DNA of 8,283 bases from an uncultured Phascolarctobacterium sp. (GTDB lineage: Bacteria > Bacillota > Negativicutes > Acidaminococcales > Acidaminococcaceae). The stretch covers positions 1-8,283 of the forward strand of contig NZ_CAJMEH010000075.1 of NCBI RefSeq assembly GCF_905212365.1. The letters are read 5' to 3'. Position 1 is the stretch's first letter; every line of letters starts with the position of its first letter. The position numbers and the translations under genes were made by a program. The notes under the pieces were generated by a model that did not search any database, was not told where the DNA came from, and saw only the letters and a list, made by a program, of their open reading frames with translations. Positions 1 through 5,926 of the stretch are shown piece by piece.

Positions 1-1257
1 CTGCTGCTGGCGTCCCGGTGGCTGGTGGACGTGGGGCTGCTGCGAGATGGGCGCGCCTATTACGCGCTGCTGGCTTTAACACCTTCCGTTTTTTTTGCGT
101 CTATTTTAGCCAGCTTCCGCGGCTTTTTTCAGGGGCATCAGCTGATGACGCCGCCTGCGGTTTCGCAGATTTTGGAGCAGTTTGTCCGCGTGACGACCAT
201 GGTGGCGCTGGCTTATGCGCTGCTGCCGTACGGCTTGGAATACGCCGCCGCCGGAGCTGCCTTCGGCGCGCTGCCCGGAAGCCTGACGGGACTGCTGGTA
301 TTGGGTTATTTTTACCGCCGTTACCGCGGTATGTGGCAGGCTGGGCCGCAGAACGGCGCGGAAGGCGGCGGGCAGGAAAGCGCTGCGCGTATTTTAAAGC
401 GTTTGCTGCTGCTGGCGCTGCCCGTATCCTGCGCTAATATTTTGGTGCCGGTGACCAGCAGTATCGACGTTTTGCTGGTGCCGCGCTATTTGATTGCCAG
501 CGGCTTTACGGTGGAACAGTCCACAACCCTGTTCGGCTATTTGGCCGGTATGGCCCAGCCCTTGCTGTTGATGGCGACCATTCCCACTATGTCGCTGGCC
601 ACCAGCCTGGTGCCGGCGGTGGCGGAAGCCTTTACTCTGCAGCGGCGCGATATTATCGAGCAGAAGGCGGCCACGGCTATGAAGCTGTGCTGCCTGCTGA
701 CGCTGCCTGCCGCCGTGGGCATGAGCGTTTTAGCAGAGCCCATCAGCCGCTTGTTATACGGCACGGGCAAGGCGGCTGCTGCCATTATGCATTCGGGCCC
801 GGCTATCTGGCTGCTGGGTATGCAGCAGGTGACTACGGGAATTTTGCAGGGTATGGGCCACAGCAGCCTGCCCATGCTGAATATGCTGCTGGGTATCGGG
901 GCGAAGCTGATTGCCGTGTGCCAGCTGACTAACGCCGCCTTTAATATTGCCGGAGCGGCCTGGGCCACCAATATCAATTTTGGCTTAACGGCCGCGCTGA
1001 ACATTTTTATGCTGCGTTATTACAAAATAAATTTTTATTGGTATAATATAGGTAAAATTCTGCTGGCGTCGGCCTGCATGGGAGCCGTCGCCTGGCAGTG
1101 CCACGGGCTGCTGCTGGCAGCCGTTGGGAAAACAGGGGCGGCGGTGGGCGCTATGCTTTGCGCCGCGCTGTTTTATGCCGCGCTGCTGCCGCTTTTGGGC
1201 GTCGTGACTAAGGGCGAGCTGCGGCAGCTGCCGTTGTTGAAAAAGGTTTTAAAGTAA
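1..1257 (+). CDS. MOP-family lipid/polysaccharide flippase (SpoVB/YabM-like), 5' truncated
   Basis: The frame is open from base 1, so the gene starts upstream of the window; 418 residues are visible and perhaps the first 100 are missing (family length is about 500-530). The protein is very hydrophobic with many predicted membrane helices, as in the MOP exporter superfamily (SpoVB, YabM, MurJ, Wzx). These move lipid-linked envelope precursors across the inner membrane. Seen directly: FRGFFQG followed by QLMTPPAVSQILEQ (about visible residues 39-60), PYGLEYAAAGAAFG (76-89), and a hydrophilic charged cytoplasmic loop around residues 106-130. These match the SpoVB/YabM branch of which I have knowledge. 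Position just before mazG matches yabM-yabN of Bacillus. The internal GTG at 25 is not a credible start because homologous sequence continues upstream of it. The exact substrate cannot be told from sequence; a MurJ-like role with lipid II is possible. The gene stops at TAA 1255-1257. Confidence 0.88.
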   Translation: MLLASRWLVDVGLLRDGRAYYALLALTPSVFFASILASFRGFFQGHQLMTPPAVSQILEQFVRVTTMVALAYALLPYGLEYAAAGAAFGALPGSLTGLLVLGYFYRRYRGMWQAGPQNGAEGGGQESAARILKRLLLLALPVSCANILVPVTSSIDVLLVPRYLIASGFTVEQSTTLFGYLAGMAQPLLLMATIPTMSLATSLVPAVAEAFTLQRRDIIEQKAATAMKLCCLLTLPAAVGMSVLAEPISRLLYGTGKAAAAIMHSGPAIWLLGMQQVTTGILQGMGHSSLPMLNMLLGIGAKLIAVCQLTNAAFNIAGAAWATNINFGLTAALNIFMLRYYKINFYWYNIGKILLASACMGAVAWQCHGLLLAAVGKTGAAVGAMLCAALFYAALLPLLGVVTKGELRQLPLLKKVLK

Positions 1258-1291
1258 AATGCACAAGGCTTATTGAGAAAGAAGGCGTAAT

Positions 1292-2833
1292 ATGGGAACG
1301 ATTACTATTGTCGGTCTGGGACCTGGAGCCGCAGGCCATATGTCCGTGGAAACCATGGAACTGCTGCAAAACTGTCCGCAGGTAATTCTGCGCACGGCGG
1401 TGCATCCCACGGTCAGCGAGCTGCAGAGGCAGAACGTGGGCTATAGCTCCTGCGACGATTTGTACGAGCAGGGCGCGTCCTTCGAGGAGGTTTACGAAGG
1501 CGTGACGCAAAGAGTGCTGGCGGCTGCGGCGCAGGGCGACGTGGTTTACGCCGTGCCGGGCAGTCCGCTGGTGGCGGAAAAAACCGTGGTGTTGCTGCGC
1601 CAGGCTGCCGGGGAGCGGGGCGTTAAGCTCGTTATTAAGCCTTCCATGAGCTTTTTGGATTTGGCTTATGTGGAGTTGGGCATCGACCCTATCGCCGGAC
1701 TGCGTATTATCGACGCGCAGGACTTCGGCGCTATTGGCGAGGCGGGGGAATACCCGCTGATGATTACCCAGGTGTACAGCCAGCTGGTGGCCGGAGATTT
1801 AAAAATTGCGCTGATGGATAATTTGAGCGACGATTACGAAATTTATTTCCTGCGCAATCTGGGCCTGCCCGATGAGGAATGCCGCAAGGTGAAATTATTT
1901 GAGCTGGACCGTCAGCCCCGTATCGACCATTTGACCAGCGTATATGTGCCGCCGGAAGCTTTTGCCGGGGAACCTCAGTCCTTTGGGGAAGAGGAGGAAG
2001 ACGCGGCGGTAAGCGAGCTTGGCGGCGCTGATGAAGCTTTAGTTACGACGGCAGGCTTTGACGATGTGGATATTCAGCCGTTGGTCGACGTGATGCGCAC
2101 GCTGCGCGAGCCGGGAGGCTGCCCTTGGGACAGGGAGCAGACCCACGCTTCCATCCGCAGCAATATGATCGAAGAGGTTTACGAATATTTGGAGGCTGTG
2201 GACGCCGACGATACGGCCGGTATGCGCGAAGAATTAGGCGACGTGCTCATGCAGATCGTTTTTCATGCGCGGATGGCCGAGGAAGCAGGCCGCTTTGATT
2301 TGCAGGACGTTATCGACGAGGTGGTGGATAAGCTGATTCGCCGCCACCCACATGTGTTTGGGGAAACTCAGGTGCAGGGCAGCGACGATGTGCTGCGCAA
2401 CTGGGAGGCTATTAAAAAAGAAGAAAAAACAGAGCGCAAGCATGTTTTGGACGGCGTTACCCAGGGATTGCCGGCGCTGCTGCGGGCTTATAAAATGCAG
2501 GGCAAGGCCGCCAAGGTGGGCTTCGATTGGCCGGACAGCGAGGACGTATGGGCCAAGGTGCAGGAGGAGCTGGGCGAGCTACGGGAGGCTTTAGCCAACG
2601 GCGACGCGCAGGCGGCGGAAAACGAGCTGGGCGACGTGCTTTTCGCCGTGGTAAATTATGCGCGCCATCACAAAATTGAGCCGGAGGTCGCTCTGAACGG
2701 CACTAATAACCGTTTCGCCAACCGCTTCAATTATGTGGAGCGGCAGGTGGAGGCCAGCGGCCGTCCCTGGAACTATTTTACGCTGGACGAACTGGATAAG
2801 TTTTGGGACGAAGCGAAGAAGCGCGAAAAATAA
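1292..2833 (+). CDS. mazG: MazG nucleoside triphosphate pyrophosphohydrolase with N-terminal tetrapyrrole-methylase-like domain (YabN type)
   Basis: This 513-residue protein is a two-part fusion. Residues 1-224 form a tetrapyrrole (corrin/porphyrin) methylase-like SAM-binding fold, with GLGPG at 8-12 and AVPGSPLVAEKT at 87-98. An acidic linker (about 225-258, with EEEED) follows. The C-terminal part carries MazG: CPWD at 277-280, then EEVYE (294-298) and EELGD (313-317), the E-x-x-E / E-x-x-D magnesium-binding helices, and a second, more divergent repeat with EELGE (425-429) and ENELGD (443-448). MazG hydrolyses NTPs to NMP and pyrophosphate in the cytosol and is thought to clear aberrant nucleotides and influence ppGpp. 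The role of the methylase-like half is not known to me. The length and order match B. subtilis YabN. The ATG has an AAGAAGG ribosome-binding site ending 6 nt upstream and lies 34 bp after the flippase stop, consistent with co-transcription. Confidence 0.95.
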   Translation: MGTITIVGLGPGAAGHMSVETMELLQNCPQVILRTAVHPTVSELQRQNVGYSSCDDLYEQGASFEEVYEGVTQRVLAAAAQGDVVYAVPGSPLVAEKTVVLLRQAAGERGVKLVIKPSMSFLDLAYVELGIDPIAGLRIIDAQDFGAIGEAGEYPLMITQVYSQLVAGDLKIALMDNLSDDYEIYFLRNLGLPDEECRKVKLFELDRQPRIDHLTSVYVPPEAFAGEPQSFGEEEEDAAVSELGGADEALVTTAGFDDVDIQPLVDVMRTLREPGGCPWDREQTHASIRSNMIEEVYEYLEAVDADDTAGMREELGDVLMQIVFHARMAEEAGRFDLQDVIDEVVDKLIRRHPHVFGETQVQGSDDVLRNWEAIKKEEKTERKHVLDGVTQGLPALLRAYKMQGKAAKVGFDWPDSEDVWAKVQEELGELREALANGDAQAAENELGDVLFAVVNYARHHKIEPEVALNGTNNRFANRFNYVERQVEASGRPWNYFTLDELDKFWDEAKKREK

Positions 2834-2885
2834 GCTGTGCCAAGAGGTAAATTGTTCTCAAAATAGGAAAAATTTGAAAACGCAC

Positions 2886-2914
2886 TTGCAGGAAAAAGCG
2901 TTAGAGTGTATACT
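2886..2914 (+). promoter_or_regulatory. Sigma-A type promoter for the HU gene
   Basis: The -35 is TTGCAG (2886-2891), followed by a 17-nt spacer and the -10 TATACT (2909-2914). Both hexamers are 5/6 or nearly consensus and the spacing is ideal. The start of transcription should fall near 2921, giving a leader of about 68 nt. That leader contains a small hairpin GAGCC-GCA-GGCTC (2930-2942) and the repeat TGCA-ATCA-TGCA (2947-2958). I see no terminator between mazG and this promoter, so HU may also receive read-through from mazG. Confidence 0.8.
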
Positions 2915-2988
2915 ATTGCTAGTCAGTATGAGCCGCAGGCTCTGAATGCAATCATGCAGCAAGATAATGATTGAAGGAGGATAATTTC

Positions 2989-3267
2989 ATGAATAAGACT
3001 GAGTTAATCGCCGCTGTTGCTGAAAAAGCAGGCTTAACCAAAAAAGACGTAGAAAAGGCTATCACCGCTACTTTAGAAACCGTGAAAGAAGAAGTAGCTA
3101 AAGGCGGCAAGGTACAGGTTGTCGGCTTCGGCACTTTTGAAGCTCGCGCTCGCAAGGAACGCATGGGCAAGAATCCGCAAACCGGCAAAGCAGTTGAAAT
3201 CCCGGCTGCTACCGTTCCGGCTTTCAAAGCTGGCAAAGCTTTTAAGGATGTTGTAAACGCAAAATAA
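2989..3267 (+). CDS. hup: HU family histone-like DNA-binding protein
   Basis: This 92-residue basic protein is a full-length HU. The N-terminal helices (MNKTELIAAVAEKAGL, helix-turn-helix to about 40) form the dimer body. GFGTFEARARKER (46-58) and GKNPQTGKAVEIPA (60-73) form the beta-arm, with the DNA-intercalating proline at 63, followed by VPAFKAGKAFKD (76-87). HU bends and compacts the nucleoid as a homodimer. The ATG at 2989 is chosen over the upstream in-frame TTG at 2971 because GAAGGAGG (2973-2980) sits 8 nt before it and HU proteins begin MNKxEL. Codon use differs from its neighbours: AAA, GAA and GCT are preferred and the GC-rich alternatives seen in mazG and tilS are avoided, as expected for a very highly expressed gene. 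HU after mazG is also the arrangement in many Clostridia. Confidence 0.97.
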   Translation: MNKTELIAAVAEKAGLTKKDVEKAITATLETVKEEVAKGGKVQVVGFGTFEARARKERMGKNPQTGKAVEIPAATVPAFKAGKAFKDVVNAK

Positions 3268-3274
3268 TTTGTGT

Positions 3275-3283
3275 TGATATAAT
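3275..3283 (+). promoter_or_regulatory. Candidate extended -10 promoter for divIC, embedded in the HU terminator
   Basis: TG-A-TATAAT at 3275-3283 is a perfect -10 hexamer with the TGn extension. No good -35 exists at normal spacing (3255-3260 is AAACGC), but extended -10 promoters do not need one. Transcription would begin near 3290, at the end of the 5' arm of the terminator hairpin (3280-3290). A transcript begun there lacks that arm and so could not fold the terminator. Without this promoter, divIC has only read-through from HU. Confidence 0.5.
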
Positions 3284-3317
3284 GCCCGGCTTAGAGAAAG
3301 TCGGGCATTAAGTTTTT
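3280..3317 (+). terminator. Rho-independent terminator after the HU gene
   Basis: An 11-bp stem, 3280-3290 paired with 3300-3310 (core AATGCCCG/CGGGCATT, one G-U pair), has a 9-nt loop and is followed by AGTTTTT (3311-3317). It lies 12 nt after the HU stop codon and only 22 nt before the divIC start codon. Confidence 0.88.
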
Positions 3318-3339
3318 GCCGTCGCTCAGGAGGTGGCTG

Positions 3340-3651
3340 ATGAGCAGGAGTAGGAGAAGAAAACGCAGGACCAGTGCTTTTAAGCTGTTTATGCTGCTCG
3401 TGCTCATCGTATGCGCTGCGGTGGTGGGCAGGCAGGAATACAGCATTTATCAAATCAAGCGGGAGCAGGCGGCAACGCAGCAGCGCATCGATTCCTTAAA
3501 GCAGCAGAAGGCTGCGCTGGAGCAGGAACGTAAGCGCCTAGACGACCCCCGTTATATCGAAAAGCTGGCCCGCGAGGATTATAATATGGTGGGTAAAAAC
3601 GAGGTTCCTCTCTTTATTGTGGAGGAGCAGAAGCAAGCAGAGCAGAAGTAA
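3340..3651 (+). CDS. divIC: DivIC/FtsB-family septum formation initiator
   Basis: This 103-residue bitopic membrane protein has a strongly basic cytoplasmic tail (SRSRRRKRR, 2-10), one membrane helix (about 12-30), an outward-facing coiled coil rich in Q, E, K and A (about 33-68), and the family signature DPRYIEKLAREDYNMVGKNEV (69-89, related to the DPxxIExxARExLgmVkpgE pattern). DivIC/FtsB pairs with FtsL and DivIB/FtsQ in the divisome and helps activate septal peptidoglycan synthesis. The ATG at 3340 is chosen because AGGAGG (3328-3333) lies 6 nt upstream. A longer in-frame TTG at 3316 would start inside the HU terminator's T-run. The C-terminal EEQKQAEQK is coded by AGCAGA-like repeats that also build the terminator. 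In Bacillus divIC follows yabO-yabP-yabQ; none of those is present here. Confidence 0.9.
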   Translation: MSRSRRRKRRTSAFKLFMLLVLIVCAAVVGRQEYSIYQIKREQAATQQRIDSLKQQKAALEQERKRLDDPRYIEKLAREDYNMVGKNEVPLFIVEEQKQAEQK

Positions 3652-3672
3652 TAATTTTGTTCTGCTTTTTTT
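3641..3672 (+). terminator. Rho-independent terminator overlapping the divIC stop codon
   Basis: AGCAGAA (3641-3647) pairs with TTCTGCT (3660-3666), with a 12-nt loop, and a T-run continues to 3672. The 5' arm is coding sequence and the loop contains the TAA stop at 3649-3651. A second AGCAGAA at 3626-3632 could replace the 5' arm. The next promoter's -35 begins at 3674. Confidence 0.75.
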
Positions 3673-3673
3673 G

Positions 3674-3703
3674 TTGACACTATTATTTTTTAAAGAGTAT
3701 AAT
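3674..3703 (+). promoter_or_regulatory. Promoter for the S1-domain gene, with flanking dyad
   Basis: TTGACA (3674-3679) and TATAAT (3698-3703) are both perfect consensus, separated by 18 nt. The transcript would start near 3710, leaving a leader of about 35 nt. GACACTATT (3676-3684) and AATAGTATC (3706-3714) are inverted copies with 8 of 9 pairs, centred on 3695 and flanking the -10. This may be an operator, or chance in AT-rich DNA. Confidence 0.85.
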
Positions 3704-3744
3704 ACAATAGTATCAAAGAATTTTTAAGGGGGATTTTTTTCTCG

Positions 3745-4191
3745 ATGTCACTTGAAGTAGGTGCAATTGTAGAGGGTGAAGTCACTGGCATCACCAATTT
3801 TGGCGCTTTTGTCCAATTACCGGAGGGCAAAGTGGGCCTGATTCATATTTCCGAGGTTTCCAATGTTTATGTCAAGGATGTGCATGACTTTTTAAAGGAA
3901 CACGACAAGGTAAAGGTTAAGGTGCTGACCATTGACGAACGCGGTAAGATCGGCCTGTCCATTAAGCAGCTGACGCCGCCGCCTGCGCCGCAGCCCAAGC
4001 CTCAGCGTCCGCAGAATGAAAACCGTGAACGTCGCGGCGGTATGCGCCAGCAGAACGCGCGTCCGTTGTCACCGCTTTCTTTTGAGGATAAATTGTCGAA
4101 ATTTTTAAAGGACAGCGACGACCGTATGCTGGATCTCAAACGTAATACCGAATCTAAACGCGGTGGTCGTGGCGCCAGACGTGAAAGATAA
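3745..4191 (+). CDS. yabR: S1 RNA-binding domain protein, YabR/GSP13 type
   Basis: Residues 1-76 of 148 form a complete S1 (OB-fold) RNA-binding domain: VGAIVEGEVTGITNFGAFV, then GLIHISEVSN, then VKVKVLTIDERGKIGLSIKQL. A proline-rich linker follows (78-90, PPPAPQPKPQRPQ), then a basic disordered stretch and a conserved-looking tail FEDKLSKFLKDSDDRMLDLK followed by RNTESKRGGRGARRER. This whole architecture is that of B. subtilis YabR, which lies just downstream of divIC there too. The family probably binds RNA or ribosomes, but the precise role is not known to me. In Bacillus spoIIE is the next gene of this neighbourhood; here it is missing. The Shine-Dalgarno AAGGGGGA (3726-3733) ends about 11 nt before the ATG, separated by a run of seven T, a longer gap than for the other genes here. 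Confidence 0.92.
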   Translation: MSLEVGAIVEGEVTGITNFGAFVQLPEGKVGLIHISEVSNVYVKDVHDFLKEHDKVKVKVLTIDERGKIGLSIKQLTPPPAPQPKPQRPQNENRERRGGMRQQNARPLSPLSFEDKLSKFLKDSDDRMLDLKRNTESKRGGRGARRER

Positions 4192-4206
4192 TTGTTGGCG
4201 GACATA

Positions 4207-4233
4207 GGGCACTCTCCAGGGTGCCCTTTCTTT
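4207..4233 (+). terminator. Rho-independent terminator after the S1-domain gene
   Basis: GGGCACTC (4207-4214) pairs with GGGTGCCC (4219-4226), including one G-U pair, across a 4-nt TCCA loop. TTTCTTT (4227-4233) follows. It stands 15 nt after the S1 stop and 38 nt before the tilS start. I see no convincing promoter between it and tilS, so tilS may depend on partial read-through or on a weak promoter I cannot recognise. Confidence 0.75.
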
Positions 4234-4257
4234 GCGCACAGCCGGGTTATGGCAGTG

Positions 4258-4274
4258 AGGAGGGAAGCTGCTTG
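4258..4274 (+). promoter_or_regulatory. Ribosome-binding site that fixes the TTG start of tilS
   Basis: AGGAGG (4258-4263) lies 8 nt before TTG (4272-4274). The longer in-frame option at 4221 begins inside the terminator hairpin and has no ribosome-binding site. Confidence 0.85.
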
Positions 4275-5285
4275 AAAAAAATACATCCCTTAGTGTTTAA
4301 GCTGCACCGGACGCTGCAAAAATTTTTGCGGCGGGACGGGCATTATCTGCTGGCCGTCAGCGGCGGCGCTGACAGTATGGCGCTGGCCGCCGCCTGCGCT
4401 GCTTTGCAGAAGGCTGGCTGGGGCCATTACAGCGTGTGCCATGTGGAGCACGGCCTGCGGGGGCAGGAAGCGCTGGAAGATATGGCCTGGGTGCGGCAGT
4501 TCTGCGCTCAGCGAGGCTTGCCCTGCTGCGTGCGTCATGTGGACGTGCCGGCCCGGGCTGCCGCCCTTCATCTGTCCATAGAGGCGGCGGCAAGAAGCCT
4601 GCGGTACGGCGCGCTGCGCGAGGTGCTGGCGCAAACGGGCGCGGAGGCCATAGTTACGGCTCACAACAGCGGCGACCAGGCGGAAACGGTGCTGCTGCGC
4701 TTGCTGCGCGGAGCCGGTACCGGAGGCTTGGGCGGCATTCGTCCTGTCAGCCCGCAGGCCGTAAGGCCGTTTTTGGCTTTCAGCCACGCGCAGCTGGCGG
4801 AATATTGCGCTTTGCAGGGCGTGGGCTACCGTCACGACAGCAGCAACGACGATTTGCAGTACACGCGCAACCGTGTGCGCCATCAGCTGCTGCCTTTTTT
4901 AGAGCAAAGCTTTAACGGCGAGGTGCGGCAGGCTCTGCTGCGGACGGCGCGGCTGCTGCAGGAGGATGAAGCCTGCTTGGCTCAGGAAGCAGGCGAGCTT
5001 TACGAAGCCTGCCTGATATTGCAGAACGAAACGGAAATTCAGCTGCGGGCTGCGCTTTTGGCGCAGGCTGCTGCGGCGCTGCGGAAACGGGCGCTGCGGC
5101 GCGCCTATTTTACGCTGGCCGGACGAGAGCTGGACTTTGAACGCACGGAGGCGCTGGCTAAATTGCTGGCGGCCAGGCGGGGCGGCAGCGTTTTGCAGCT
5201 GCCTGGCGGCGTGCAGGCGTCCTACCGGAATAAGCGGCTTATTTTTACTAAAAGCGGCGTTAATGAAATACAAGCAAAGGCCTAA
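4272..5285 (+). CDS. tilS: tRNA(Ile)-lysidine synthetase TilS, short form
   Basis: TilS adenylates and then attaches lysine to C34 of the tRNA-Ile CAU anticodon, so that it reads AUA and not AUG; it is normally essential. Seen in this 337-residue protein: the N-type PP-loop SGGADSM (30-36), HGLRG (60-64), EAAARSLRY (104-112), AHNSGDQAETVLLRLLRG (130-147) and SNDDLQYTRNRVRHQLLP (191-208). A helical, leucine/alanine-rich substrate-recognition region follows, ending LQLPGGVQASYRNKRLIF (308-325). The usual C-terminal domain of long TilS (E. coli about 430, B. subtilis about 470 residues) is absent, leaving a short form like that of Aquifex. In the HNSGDQ motif the first of two commonly paired aspartates is glycine; that position varies in the family (Asn occurs). 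The start is TTG with a strong ribosome-binding site. It is followed 12 bp later by hpt, as in many Bacillota. Confidence 0.95.
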   Translation: MKKIHPLVFKLHRTLQKFLRRDGHYLLAVSGGADSMALAAACAALQKAGWGHYSVCHVEHGLRGQEALEDMAWVRQFCAQRGLPCCVRHVDVPARAAALHLSIEAAARSLRYGALREVLAQTGAEAIVTAHNSGDQAETVLLRLLRGAGTGGLGGIRPVSPQAVRPFLAFSHAQLAEYCALQGVGYRHDSSNDDLQYTRNRVRHQLLPFLEQSFNGEVRQALLRTARLLQEDEACLAQEAGELYEACLILQNETEIQLRAALLAQAAAALRKRALRRAYFTLAGRELDFERTEALAKLLAARRGGSVLQLPGGVQASYRNKRLIFTKSGVNEIQAKA

Positions 5286-5297
5286 AGGAGTTTTAGC

Positions 5298-5840
5298 ATG
5301 CATGAGGATATAAAAACTATTTTGCTGACCCAGGAACAAATCGCGGCGCGTGTGCAGGAAATGGGGCGGCAGATTACCGAGGACTATCAAGGACGGGAGC
5401 TGATTGTAGTCGTGCTGCTGAAAGGCGCGGCCTGGTTCGCTACCGATTTGACCAGAGCTATAGATATGCCTGTGCGCGTCGATTTTATGGTGGCTTCGTC
5501 CTATGGCAACGGCACCAGCACCAGCGGCAGCGTTAAGGTAAAGCTGGATATCAGCGAAAATATTGCCGGTAAGGACGTGCTGGTTATCGACGATATTATC
5601 GACAGCGGCGTAACCTTCGCGGCGATTAGCGAAATGCTGCGTCAATGCAGGCCCGCCAGCCTGAAAACCGCAGCGCTGTGCGATAAGGCGGAGCGCCGCG
5701 TCAACGGGTTGGAGGCAGATTATGTGGGCTTTAAAATCCCCGATGAATTCGTAGTGGGCTACGGTCTGGATTATGCCGGCGATTACCGCAACCTGCCTTA
5801 TATCGGCGTGTTGAAGCCCGCCGTTTACGCCAGAAAATAA
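5298..5840 (+). CDS. hpt: Hypoxanthine (guanine) phosphoribosyltransferase
   Basis: This 180-residue cytosolic enzyme joins hypoxanthine or guanine to PRPP, giving IMP or GMP in purine salvage. The type I phosphoribosyltransferase fold is clear: LLKGAAWF (40-47, pyrophosphate-binding loop), a flexible loop SSYGNGTSTSG (67-77), the PRPP motif VLVIDDIIDSG (94-104), and FVVGYGLDY with RNLPYIG (151-170) around the purine pocket. Length is normal for bacterial Hpt. The ATG has AAAGGAG (5284-5290) 7 nt upstream, overlapping the tilS stop, so the two genes are almost certainly co-transcribed and perhaps translationally coupled. The tilS-hpt-ftsH order is conserved in Bacillus, where TilS and HprT proteins are reported to interact and regulate ftsH. 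I have not tested whether that applies here. Confidence 0.96.
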   Translation: MHEDIKTILLTQEQIAARVQEMGRQITEDYQGRELIVVVLLKGAAWFATDLTRAIDMPVRVDFMVASSYGNGTSTSGSVKVKLDISENIAGKDVLVIDDIIDSGVTFAAISEMLRQCRPASLKTAALCDKAERRVNGLEADYVGFKIPDEFVVGYGLDYAGDYRNLPYIGVLKPAVYARK

Positions 5841-5857
5841 AAAGCTTGCGAAAATAG

Positions 5858-5886
5858 TTGCTTGATTATGCTTCCTATAATATAAT
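5858..5886 (+). promoter_or_regulatory. Promoter for ftsH with AT-rich dyad over the -10
   Basis: The -35 is TTGCTT (5858-5863), followed by 17 nt and a perfect TATAAT (5881-5886). A second TATAAT overlaps at 5876-5881 but has no -35 at good spacing. ATAATAT (5877-5883) and ATATTAT (5891-5897) form a perfect inverted repeat across the -10 and the expected start site (near 5893). I see no terminator between hpt and ftsH, so read-through from hpt is likely as well. Confidence 0.7.
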
Positions 5887-5908
5887 AAAAATATTATCGG
5901 TTAAGTGG

Positions 5909-5926
5909 AAGGAGGATACGTGCTTG
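5909..5926 (+). promoter_or_regulatory. Ribosome-binding site that fixes the TTG start of ftsH
   Basis: AAGGAGG (5909-5915) lies 8 nt before TTG (5924-5926). The in-frame TTG at 5858 lies within the promoter, and the GTG at 5920 is in another frame and reaches a stop after three codons. Confidence 0.88.

Noticed and set aside
537..1004. Long minus-strand frames opposite the flippase, tilS, hpt and ftsH
   Set aside because: They mirror the codon bias of GC-rich + strand genes, lack ribosome-binding sites and contain no recognisable domain.
2410..2432. A-rich tracts in mazG (AAAAAAG, GAAAAAAC) as a programmed frameshift site
   Set aside because: The tracts are not in the phase needed for a -1 slippery heptamer, and the zero frame continues through a complete MazG domain.
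4436..4915. 159-residue + strand frame inside tilS
   Set aside because: It is Arg/Gly/Ala-rich, typical of a shadow frame, and lies entirely within the well-supported TilS coding region.
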